Assembly: GCF_000344685.1 (NCBI RefSeq)
Contig: NW_006920414.1
Span: 1,713,687-1,734,529, forward strand
Source of the DNA: Gloeophyllum trabeum ATCC 11539
Lineage: Eukaryota; Basidiomycota; Agaricomycetes; Gloeophyllales; Gloeophyllaceae
DNA: 20,843 nt
Reading direction: 5' to 3'
A model generated the notes under the pieces. That model had not been told where the DNA came from. It saw nothing but the letters and a program-made list of their open reading frames with translations, and did not search any database. Shown here one piece after another: positions 8,380 through 17,359 of the stretch. Position numbers and translations under genes: made by a program. How positions within the stretch are numbered: the first letter of the stretch is position 1; each line of letters starts with the position of its first letter.

Positions 8380-10442
8380 ATGTCAAAATTTCCGCACACG
8401 CGATTCTTTCCTGGACGGTCAAAGGCTGTCGTGATATCTGGGCCAGAAATCCAAGTGGTTAATTCCCAGTGAGCTAATGCCCACAAAGAGTGAATAAGAC
8501 AAGACCTGATTTCCGGCTGGTCACATAGGACCGGATCAATTCTATGCTCAACTGCCAATCTTGAAGGGGATTTACGAGAATCCCTGCTAAAATCGGGCCC
8601 CATACGCTGTGTCGATGTTGACAATGGCCTCCGTCATGTCGTTACCGTTGGCGACGACAAGAAGATGAAGGTGTGGGACACGGAGAGTTTGAAGGTTCTG
8701 TCCGAAAGGTGAGTACTGGGTCTCGTCTGGCTTACCTCTTTTTCGCGGTATTGAAAATGCTCCTACTCGAGGTAGAGAACTCCCCAAAAAGCCGACCGAG
8801 GTTCGTTTCACGAAGGACGGACAAACTATCCTCACTGCCGATAAGTTTGGGGACATCTTCAGGTATGCATTCGCCCCGTCTTGAAACATGATTGTTCCTA
8901 ATTCAACCCGGCGAAGTTATCCGCTTCATCCTGGTTCGGAAACTGCCCCTACACAATCGAGTAACAGGCCGAAATTCGTCTCGCACGATAACCCGTCTGG
9001 CGGGAAACTGATTCTGGGTCATACATCGCTTCTCACGACCTTCCTGCTCACCAAGGACGAAAAATACATTGTCACGGCGGACAGGGATGAACATATCAGG
9101 GTAAGCTGGTACCCGCAGGGATACAACATTGAAAGCTACTGCCTCGGCCATGAAAAGTAACTCGCTCCTATTCGCAAGCGGGTTTGCTTGACGACTCATT
9201 TTCCACCCGTGATTTCAGATTCGTGTCCGCTCTGCACATTCCAACGAAGTCCCCTTCCAAACTGATATCAGGAGGCGGCGATCCCTCATTGAAGCTCTGG
9301 GACTGGTACGAAGGCCGGCTGCAGACAGAAATCAGGATTCTGGAACGCGTGGAACCATACATCAAAATCAAAGTGCCTCAAGGTAAAGGAGGCAGGTGGG
9401 ACGAGGACGGTGATGATGGAGAGGAGGGTGGACAGAGGGGACGAAGAAGAGGGAGGAAAGGCAAGGGTAAAAGCAAAGCTGACGGAAATCAGTCGGAGAC
9501 ACCACAGCCTGAGGGAATAACAGAAGACATGGACGTGCAAATGGGAGATGTAAACGAAGAGCAGAAAAGAGCGGATCAAGAGCCGGAGCTGGAAACAATT
9601 CTGGCTATTAGAAGAATCGCCACGGTCGGTAGTTCGAACAGCGGTGAAGGCCCACAGGATCTGGTCTTCAGTGCCATTGGGTGAGTGAACGCCCTTCCAA
9701 GGGAGTACAATATCGAAGTCTCGCTTACGTGCCGCTCCCCATTGCACAGAGCTACAGCCTTGTTCTCTTGCCCGTATCCGGGCACAACTACTCCAGACAC
9801 CGGTCAAGAGACCGCGGATACGATCATTGTCGTCTGCGACTTAGGACATCCAGTTCTCGACTTCGTCGTCATTGAAGATCACGAGGAAGCTGGTGCGCTG
9901 TTCTGGGTCCTCCTCGATGGTGAATGGGGCATTCGTGCGGGAGCTGACGGTGCGCCACCCACGAAGATGGTTCGCGCTGTGCGGTATCGCAATGGCGAGG
10001 TGTGTGATTCCCTCCCATCGGAGACAGCGAACTCACTGTTACCTCAGTTCATCGTACTGGACGAAGGAAGCGAGTCCCCTTTGTTATCGTCTCTCAATTC
10101 TACGGCCGTGCTGTCTGGTGGGTTCTTCTTAGCGTGAAGGGAACTTCTTCGGCTCAGCTTGCTGCCACAGCTACTCCGGCCCAACTATCCTCTCTGGACT
10201 TGTACGCGGCGTTAAGCTCTCTGCCCAAGAACACGCACGCGGATCACGATCCCATGGACCGCTCAGAGACCGGCTCCGCCCTCGGGGACAGCAGCAGTAC
10301 GAAGCTCGGTGGGAAACACATGGGTAAACTGAAGACAAGGATGGCACTGGCTGCCGCGATGTCAGAGTCTAAACAGCTTAAACCCGCAGAGCAAATGGAA
10401 GAGGACCAGAGGGATGGTAAGAAGCTGAAGCAGGGCGAATAG
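8380..10442 (+). CDS. TRM82: tRNA (guanine-N7-)-methyltransferase non-catalytic WD-repeat subunit Trm82
   Basis: Eight exons: 8380-8468, 8529-8708, 8776-8862, 8917-9156, 9219-9680, 9750-9999, 10048-10117, 10171-10442; 549 aa. Diagnostic stretches are RELPKKPTEVRFTKDGQTI, LTADKFGDIF, GHTSLLTTFLLTKDEKYI, TADRDEHIRVSWYPQGYNIE, SYCLGHEKFVSALHIPT and SGGGDPSLKLWDW, which match Trm82/WDR4. The protein is a beta-propeller that stabilises and activates the Trm8 methyltransferase, which makes m7G46 in tRNA. Residues about 255-335 are an insertion, first very basic (GRRRGRKGKGKSK) then acidic. The intron 10000-10047 is 48 nt, a multiple of three without stops; splicing gives RNGEFIVLDE, which reads better than the retained form. 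The next intron, 10118-10170, is required because its retention ends the frame at 10137. The C-terminus is Lys-rich. The start MSKFPHTRFF is the first ATG in frame with VVISGPEIQV. Confidence 0.93.
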
Positions 10443-10820
10443 AGGTAACGCAGATGGTCAAGGAATACATGCGTGACTGTCCTCCTGCGCTCTGTGTGAA
10501 CGCTCCGTGATCCAGGTGCTTCCATGATTCGCGACATATCGCCGTGGGGGACGCGTAGAATTCAAATCACCAACACGTGATCGCGTCTGCTCGGTGCGGC
10601 ATCATTAACCTGAGCTTCAGTTACCATGAGTACTGTACCTGGGTAGATCTAGACAACCAGCACATGCGTCGAGGAGAAACCCTTGCTAAAACTTCGGAAT
10701 CGACTGCTATCACAAACATTACGTAGTCAGGTACTCTGAGTACCCTCACCAGTATAAAAAGCGGCCGGGTATGTTTGTGTACTTCATCTCCGAGTCCAGC
10801 GAGCAAGGAGACGATCCATC
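10443..10820 (+). promoter_or_regulatory. Promoter region of the GH45 endoglucanase gene
   Basis: Between the TRM82 stop and the GH45 start. It holds a clear TATA box (TATAAAAA, 10753-10760) 61 nt before the ATG and one GTGGGG (10544-10549), which fits the SYGGRG consensus of the fungal carbon-catabolite repressor CreA/Mig1. A single short match can be chance. No coding sequence seen. Confidence 0.55.
10753..10760 (+). promoter_or_regulatory. TATA box of the GH45 gene
   Basis: TATAAAAA, 61 nt before the start codon, placing a likely transcription start about 30 nt upstream of the ATG. Confidence 0.65.
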
Positions 10821-11655
10821 ATGGTCAGAATATCCAGTGTTCTTTCGGCCGCCGTGGTCTCTCTTGCGAGCGGTGTACTTGCCCTCGAGGAACGGGCCAC
10901 AGGAGGTTACGTCCAGAACCCCTCCGGATCTGCCTCCTTCACAATGTATTCCGGCTGTGGCTCTCCAGGTGAGTAACGTATACAGACTCTCCATCACACC
11001 CGAGTGCTGAGCACCACCCACCAGCTTGTGGAGAGACCGCGTCAGGATACACCGCAGCAATGAACCAGCTCTCCTTCGGCGCCGGGCCAGGCGCGGGTGC
11101 CGGAGACGCATGCGGGCGCTGCTTCGCGCTCACGGGCACGGCGGACCCGTACTCTCCCTCGTACACGGGGCCGTTCCACACCATTGTCGTAAAGGTGACG
11201 GATCTGTGCCCCGTGGCGGGCAACCAGGAGTGGTGCGGGCAGACGACGAGCAACCCGAACAATCAGCATGGCGAGCCGGTGCAGTGAGTGCTAGCTGAAT
11301 GTAATCCCGGGTGAGCGCTAAGGTTTCAATATAGCTTCGACATTTGCGAGGATACCGGCGGAGCGGGAGCGTTCTTCCCATCTGGTATGTGTCTGCACTC
11401 GAGTTCGTTGCGGACTTTCAGCTTAGAATCTTCGGGTATAGGACACGGTGCTTTGACTGGCACGTATCGGGAAGTGTCGTGCAGCCAGTGGTCGGGTTCT
11501 GATGGCAGCCCTCTCTGGACCGGTGCCTGCCTCAGCGGCGAGTCGGCGGCGAACTGGCCTTCTACTGCGTGTGGAAACAAGGGTGCGCGTTCCGTGAGGT
11601 TACACCCGCGGGTCCCATGTTGACGGGCTTGTATACAGGAACTGCCCCGTCGTGA
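10821..11655 (+). CDS. cel45A: Secreted endo-beta-1,4-glucanase, glycoside hydrolase family 45 (subfamily C type)
   Basis: Five exons: 10821-10968, 11025-11283, 11335-11384, 11442-11582, 11639-11655; 204 aa. Residues 1-21 are a signal peptide (hydrophobic core, then VLA before LEER), so the enzyme is secreted; the mature form probably begins near ATGGYVQNP after ER, hinting at propeptide removal. The body contains FTMYSGCGSPACG, GDACGRCFALTG, VVKVTDLCPVAGNQEWCGQT, FDICEDTGG and SCSQWSGSDGSPLWTGACLS, the pattern of basidiomycete GH45 subfamily C enzymes such as Phanerochaete chrysosporium Cel45A. Asp138 (FDIC) corresponds to its catalytic acid and Asn116 (GNQE) to the proposed base. No cellulose-binding module or linker is attached. 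These enzymes cut beta-1,4 (and mixed-linkage) glucans. The last exon supplies only the end of the C-terminal TAPS. Even Cys content suggests disulfides. Confidence 0.95.
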
Positions 11656-11874
11656 AGAGGGGGGTTATGAAGCCAGGCTGGAAGAATAAATGCTGGTAGT
11701 AGTCGCAAGTTTACGAGACGACATATAAAATAGAGCATCGTTGAGCCTATTGATCGTGATGCGTTTCCTTCATTCATTACGCCTAAGCCGAGAGAGCAAC
11801 CGAGGATTGATCATGGGCCATTCAAAGCTGCTCGCGAGTCAGCCACACACCAGCATTGAACTGAAAGGTTTGCG
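11656..11874. other. Convergent spacer between GH45 and the DHHC gene
   Basis: This 219-nt spacer holds both 3' ends. AT-rich stretches such as ACATATAAAATAGAG near 11720 could serve in polyadenylation. No gene seen. Confidence 0.4.
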
Positions 11875-13185
11875 TTACCTTGTATGCACTGCATGTCTTG
11901 AGTTACGAAAGGCAGGAAACAGTGGGTACGGCATAAGCCGCCGCACATTCTCCCTCCATCCCAGATCGTAGATACGCTCCTGCGGCGAGATGCGGTAGAC
12001 AATTACTGTGCGATCGACCATGTAACTGTCATCTTTCATGCCAGCCGAGTCCCCGCTGTCTCCAGGGGTGACCGCCGGTGAGTCGTTCCTCAATGGGTCG
12101 CAGATGAAAACCTTCCTGGTGGACTTGGCGAAGAGCGACTCTAAAGTGGTCAGACCGCGCAGAACATTCCACGTTGTGCTGATAGCAAGACCCTGTGGGT
12201 ACAAGTCCCGTGGATACTCCAAAAAGGTTATTTTGTGCAATTTGCTCACCAATGTAAACACGGAAAGTAACACCCCGCCAAAAGCAACGAGTACAAGCCG
12301 CAGATGCGGCTGCTCCACGATACCGCCCGGTAGACGGTGAGTCTGTAGCACTCTGAACCCAAGGACGATGCCTACTGGCACCTTACCAAGCGGGCCGCAG
12401 ACGAGGATCCAGGACCCCCACCAATCCCACCATGCCTGCCTGGCCCAGGGGTCTTCTTGGGAAACAGAGAGGGCGAGCAGTATGTGTTGTCGCAGGAGTG
12501 GTAGAATGGGGTAGAGGCCGAGGAAGGTGGTTATGGGTGTTAGATAGAGAAGGGACAGGAAGGCTTTGATGCGGAAGAGCGTCACACAATTTCCCAGCTA
12601 AAGGGGAACAATAACACGGACAGGGTAAGAACTTAAACACTTAAGGTGTGCGTGGTCGGCTTACCCATGGACAATGGTGATCAAAGTCCAGACGGCAGAC
12701 GCCACATGCGGAGCAGTGGTGCGCTCTTGGGGGATTCCAGGACCCGTTGCACTTCCCCTTGAAGCATAGGGCAAGGTCCCCGGCTTCGTTGATGCATTCG
12801 TAAGGCAGGTTTATTGTGAACTTGTTGGGCAGTGGATAATGAGGTCTGCTGTGGTCTGCTCGGTTGAGGCATAGAGATATGTGGAGAGACAATAGAAGCG
12901 CAGTGAGCGACCCCTGGGCTGCTACGTATATACCTGATAATTTGATTGTCAATGCTCCTGAAAGCGCTTTCGCATTCTCGGTAATACCTACCTCCGTAAA
13001 ACACACGTCTCGTATCACTGATGATCCAAGTGACTGAAAATGAGCATTATTTTAGCCATAGAAAAGATGTTCTATAAGAAAAAGAGACTTGCGGCCAATC
13101 TCGAAACAGCAGATATACCCCGCATAACTGGAGAAATGATCCAGATCAGCGAGATCCTTAGTGCATAAGTTATCTCAGTGAACAT
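11875..13185 (-). CDS. DHHC-type protein S-palmitoyltransferase
   Basis: Best model on the minus strand: exons 13185-13089, 13033-12934, 12845-12665, 12597-11875; 366 aa with consistent phases. The cysteine-rich domain reads NPPRAHHCSACGVCRLD, then FDHHCPWLGNCVTLFR, with the catalytic DHHC at residues 121-124; the Cys takes the acyl group and passes it to substrate cysteines. Hydrophobic segments occur near residues 8-28, after the DHHC motif (FLSLLYLTPITTFLGLYP), around WWGSWILVCGPLGKVPVGIV and at LVLVAFGGVLLSVFTLV, so it is a multi-pass membrane protein. The exon with VFYGGRYYRECESAFRSIDN is family-like. The 5' end is uncertain: only one membrane segment precedes the DHHC domain where two are usual, and another ATG at 13276 (MTRNACERSW) could begin the real first exon, but no phase-compatible splice was found. 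Which Pfa/Erf/Swf-type enzyme it is cannot be told. Confidence 0.87.
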
Positions 13186-13276
13186 CCCTTATAAACGACA
13201 GTACAATCGCTTGTAGCCCTGCCTCTGCCAAGCGTTGGCCAGTGCGCCACGACCGCTCGCAGGCGTTCCTCGTCAT

Positions 13277-13753
13277 ATGACACGCAGTGACTAGCCGCGA
13301 TTCCGATGCTCGCGGACCAGACCCAGTGCGAGGAGGAGAATTCTCTCTTTCAGGTATTCAGGAGGCCTAGACTACTGCTTTTTAGGCCGTTAGTATGGGT
13401 CCTGCTGACCTTCAAAACGGATTCAGAGCCACGTCTCCGGACTTTGCTACGGCGAACTTGTTGACGGTCGACGAATCACGGCGCGGGACGATGGACCGGA
13501 AGTTGCCGGACAACATGCTGCGATGGCTGGATGTTGGGCCAGGGCGCCTCGAAGTTCATGGGCAGCGGACAGCTGTGTGTATTTATCACTGCAGAAATCC
13601 CTTTATCGAATTATCCCGCGCCAGCTACCGTATAAAAACGAGATATGCATATCAAACTTTACTTTGCCCCAGACACTTACTGCCGATAGCGCGCCCAAGT
13701 CTACAAGCGACTATCGTTGTTCGCCGCGTTCTCGGGAGTTGGCCCAAACACCC
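13277..13753. promoter_or_regulatory. Divergent promoter region, DHHC and phosphatase genes
   Basis: The gap between the upstream-most possible DHHC start (13276, minus) and the phosphatase ATG (13754, plus). A strong TATA box for the plus side lies at 13631-13638 (TATAAAAA). Open frames across this gap (for example from 13395 or 13523) run through the TATA box and show no family similarity. Confidence 0.5.
13631..13638 (+). promoter_or_regulatory. TATA box of the phosphatase gene
   Basis: TATAAAAA, 116 nt before the chosen ATG. It supports a start at 13754 rather than the in-frame upstream ATG at 13523, which would place the TATA box inside the coding region. Confidence 0.55.
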
Positions 13754-14559
13754 ATGTTGTCGTTCTCGTCAGGCAGTTGGCAGTCCGACCTCATCAACTC
13801 TGCCGGAGTAACTCAGACACTCGTGCCAGGCTATGCACGCGAAGCGTCCGCGATCCTGCCACGCCTGTACCTCTCGGATGTCGTGACAGCGCAGGATGTG
13901 GGCGAGCTGAAGAAGCTAGGCATCACGCACGTTCTGAGCGTTATGGAAGTGGCGCCGACGTGGCCCGAAGACGTTGAGGCGCGGTTTGTGGGCCGCATGC
14001 ACATCAAGATTCGTGACACGATGAATACGAATATTCTGAAATGGCTGGATGGGACGACGGAGTTTATCAAGGGGGCGTTGGAGAGCAGTGAGGAGCATAA
14101 GGTCCTGGTGAGTATTGGAGGGGTTAAATAGATATGCGTGGCTCCTCTGAGACCGCTGCCTTTCAGGTCCACTGCTTCCAGGGGATGAGCCGTAGCACGA
14201 CGGTCGTCTGCGCGTATCTCATCGCCACCCTCGGCATGTCACATACCAAGTCCATATCCTATGTCAAGGCACGACGCGCGATTGCACGACCCAACGTTGG
14301 TTTCGTCAAGCAGCTGGAGACATATGCCATGAAATATGAGGGACTTACTCCCAGTCATCATGAGCGCAGCGAAGGTATGGGTGTGAAGGTGTCGAGGATT
14401 GTCAAGAAGATGCGGGGAAAGACCACGGTGGAAGAGACTCGCGTGAGCACCGTGTCTGTGAAGCAAAGCGCCGGCGATGTGGCGGTTCGCGAGGTGCATG
14501 AGACAGCTCATGTCTCCCTCCCCACCCCACCAACGACGGACGCCCGAGAGGATTCTTGA
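13754..14559 (+). CDS. Dual-specificity protein phosphatase
   Basis: Two exons, 13754-14107 and 14167-14559, with a 59-nt intron; 248 aa. The DSP catalytic domain spans residues about 30-200: ILPRLYLSDVVTAQDV, then LKKLGITHVLSVMEV, the general-acid Asp88 in IKIRDTMNTNIL, and the signature VHCFQGMSRSTTVVCAYL with nucleophile Cys121 and Arg127 (HCx5R). The following VKARRAIARPNVGFVKQL is the conserved P-N-x-G-F region. Such enzymes dephosphorylate phospho-Ser/Thr and phospho-Tyr, often on MAP kinases. The layout is closest to the small DUSP12/Yvh1-like or atypical DSP group, but the C-terminal 70 residues (Lys/Arg then Thr/Val-rich, no Cys pairs) lack the zinc-binding domain of Yvh1. The intron falls just before the catalytic VHC, so retention would remove the active site. 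Confidence 0.93.
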
Positions 14560-15372
14560 GACTTGCATCCCTCTGGTGAAGCTCGTCGTCGTGAATCGAG
14601 GGTGTTGAATGTAAGAATAACGTTCCGGCGGATATATCAGGGCGTGCTCAATCGCACTCGGCCGGTCTCTTCCCCTTTCTATTTATTTATCACGCGTATT
14701 CAGCTTTCACCCATGCTGCAGGTCTCCTGGATGATCATCGTTCAGAATCTTTCCCCGGCGTTCCGATGCTCGTATGCGAGGGTCGAGGACTATCGCCACA
14801 CCGTCTCACTCTAGCTCGGGGCCGTCGGCTATCCGTGCCCTGCATCGTCCTTGCACCCTTGCCGTACATCTTCGCTTTGCACTGCGTCATGTTCTTCTGG
14901 AATTCTGGGACTATTATGGATTTGCTCCATGGGGTATACCGATGGACACCTATGTGTAGAAGGAGTAAATGTAATTAATGTTGTAATCTAATGTATGACC
15001 AAATACTTCGCGAACGAGTATTTCACAGAGATACTGCTGGGAGGTCTTCAACGGAAGCAAACACGACATTTCCAATTCCCCTTGCGTATGCGTGAGGGCA
15101 ATGCCGCTTTCCTCATTTGCCTACAGCTGCATGCACTGAGTTGCTACATATATGTAGACCGAACTAGCCTCAGGTTGTCCTGTTCCTCAAACCCTCGCGC
15201 GCTGATATACAAGCATGTCATGAACGTCTCTCTCGGGCTTGGATGGAGACGCCGAGGTAGCATAAATGAAGAAGACAAACTCACTGCAGCACGGGGTTAA
15301 GGCCGAACTTCGTGTCCCACACAAACAAGACTTAAGGGGACCAAAGGGTCTTCTTAACCTATCGATACCGCC
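14560..15372. other. Intergenic region between phosphatase and aminotransferase genes
   Basis: This 813-nt stretch holds the phosphatase 3' UTR (AT-rich TCTATTTATTTATCACG near 14680 and GTAATTAATGTTGTAATC near 14970) and the upstream region of the aminotransferase. The open frames show no known family. No strong TATA box is seen before 15373. Confidence 0.45.
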
Positions 15373-17359
15373 ATGGCTGTCCCCAGACCCAACGAGATTG
15401 ATCCTCTCGTAGGTAGCGACGGAAAGACGACGGTGAGCACTATCATTGCTAGTCCGTATTACTTTATCACTGATGGTTCCGTTGACGAGGAGATGGTACC
15501 GACGCACTCGGATGGTATCCATGCAGTCGAACCGACCACGGACAGCTCGAACGGACCGCGAGAGTTGAAGTATCTCCCTGCGGAATTCTACGCCTCACGC
15601 CTCTCCGACGCGGCCAAAGACCTGCAGCCCAGCGCGAGTCCGTATTCTCCCTTCCCCCATCTTACCTAACAGTGACTCCAACCACACTGTCCTGCAGTCC
15701 TCAGTCTCTTCCCGCTCGAAACCACCCCGGGCCTGATCTCCCTCCTCGCCGGCAAACCAAACGGCTCCACCTTTCCCTTCACGTCCTTCCAGTATTCCGT
15801 GCGCTCGCCCGTGGACCCCTCTCAGGAACAGACAATCAGGCTTGACGGTGCACAGCTGAGCGAGAGCCTGCAGTATGGGAGAAGCGCGGGCCAGGCCGAC
15901 CTGCTCGAGTGGGCGTACGGGCTGCAGGAGTATGCACATGGCCGGCGGAGGGGCGAGGGGTGGAGGATTAGCGTAGGGAACGGGAGCCAGGACATGATTA
16001 ACAAGGTGTGTTTTAGAGAGAGCATAGAGGAGACACCGACTGAACCTGTACGGAGAAAGGCGGTTTGGGCAACGGTGAATCGGGGGGACGCGGTGCTCCT
16101 CGAGACACCCATGTACTCGTAAGTCCCGTAGTGCCCTACGTAGACTAGGCATCCGCGGACATAACGCACTGTGCGACAGCGGCGTGCTACCGATGTTTCA
16201 GGCTCTGCACTGTGAAATGATAGGTGGGATTCAAGGCGGTTCTCAGTGTAACGCATGCGAGCTGAATGCCGCTGCAAAATGCAGAGGTACCTTCGGACGT
16301 GGAAGGCATCGATTCAGATGCGCTACAGTCCATCTTGGAACGATGGCCGAGTGGCAAACCGAAGCCGAAAGTGCTGTACACTGTCCCTGTAAGCGTTCAG
16401 CGACGCCCGCTCCTCGCAACCTAATGTCATTGAGCCCTCTGCAGACTGGTAACAATCCTACAGGCGTCACTACCAGCACCCACCGCCGCAAGGCGGTATT
16501 GAAGTTAGCGAGGGAGCACGACTTCCTCATCCTCGAAGGTGCGGAGGCCTTTCCCAATTTCTTCCAGGTTCCCGGTAAATCCCTAAACCGGTAAATAGAC
16601 GATCCGTACTACTTCCTGTACTACGGTGCCGCAACGCGCCCACCATCATACTTTAGCCTGGAGCGCGACGAGGCCGAAGTCGGGCGGGTGCTGCGGTTCG
16701 ACAGCCTCTCGAAGATCCTGTCGTCCGGTCTGCGTGTTGGTTTCATCAGCGCGCCCGAGCCGTTCGTCACCGTCATCGACTCACACGTAAGATCTCTTTG
16801 CCACTTGTCCGGTATCCCCTTATTATATATTGAGCGGTCCGTAGACGGCTACGTCAAACCTGCATCCCTCGAGCCTCACGCAGATGGTCGCGTACACGCT
16901 TCTCAGCTCATGGGGGTACGATACGCTCATGCTGCACAGCGCACACGTCTCCGGGTTCTACAAAGCCAAGCGTGACGTCTTCGAGCGCGCGATGCGCAAG
17001 CACCTGGACGGGCTCGCGGAGTGGACTCCACCCGAAGCCGGCATGTTCTACTGGTGAGCAGTAGCGTGCACCTTCCGAATGGACGCTGAACTCAGTGCCC
17101 GCGCATGCTTAGGTTCAAGCTTCTGTTACACGCGCCCGGGGTTCCAGAGACGAGCCTCGAAGAGGACTCGGAGGCTGTGATAAGGACGAAGGCGGTTGAG
17201 AAGGGCGTTTTGGCGCTCCCGGGCACGGTTTTCCTACCGAGTGGAAGGAAGACGGCGTACGTTCGAGCGGCATTCAGTTTGTTGAGTGATGAAGCGATTA
17301 ATGAGGCTCTGAAGAGACTTAGGGAGGTTGTGTTAGATGCGAGAGGCACTTCAGAATGA
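15373..17359 (+). CDS. Class I/II PLP-dependent aminotransferase, Aro8 / 2-aminoadipate type
   Basis: Nine exons: 15373-15637, 15698-16005, 16060-16118, 16180-16223, 16285-16388, 16445-16538, 16599-16786, 16845-17053, 17113-17359; 505 aa and every phase closes. Fold-type I landmarks: the PLP-region N in VLYTVPTGNNPTGVT, the DDPYYFLYYG stretch, the Schiff-base Lys330 in RFDSLSKILSSGLRVGF, and the C-terminal PEAGMFYWFKL and GRKTAYVRAAF (Arg for substrate carboxylate). This pattern fits the fungal aromatic / 2-aminoadipate / kynurenine aminotransferases, which exchange amino groups with 2-oxoglutarate in Phe, Tyr, Trp or Lys metabolism. The exact substrate cannot be read. The start sits in a good context (CCGCCATGG). 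Two exons are only 44 and 59 nt. The first donor is GTCCGT, weaker than the rest but the only one that yields QPSAILSLFPLE in phase. Confidence 0.94.

Noticed and set aside
13395..13811. Plus-strand open frames upstream of the phosphatase start, including the in-frame ATG at 13523
   Set aside because: They span the TATA box at 13631-13638 and encode sequence with no resemblance to phosphatases or other families.
10821..17359. The GH45, DHHC, phosphatase and aminotransferase genes as a functional cluster
   Set aside because: No shared pathway, mixed strands and no common promoter motif; the order looks like ordinary gene neighbourhood.
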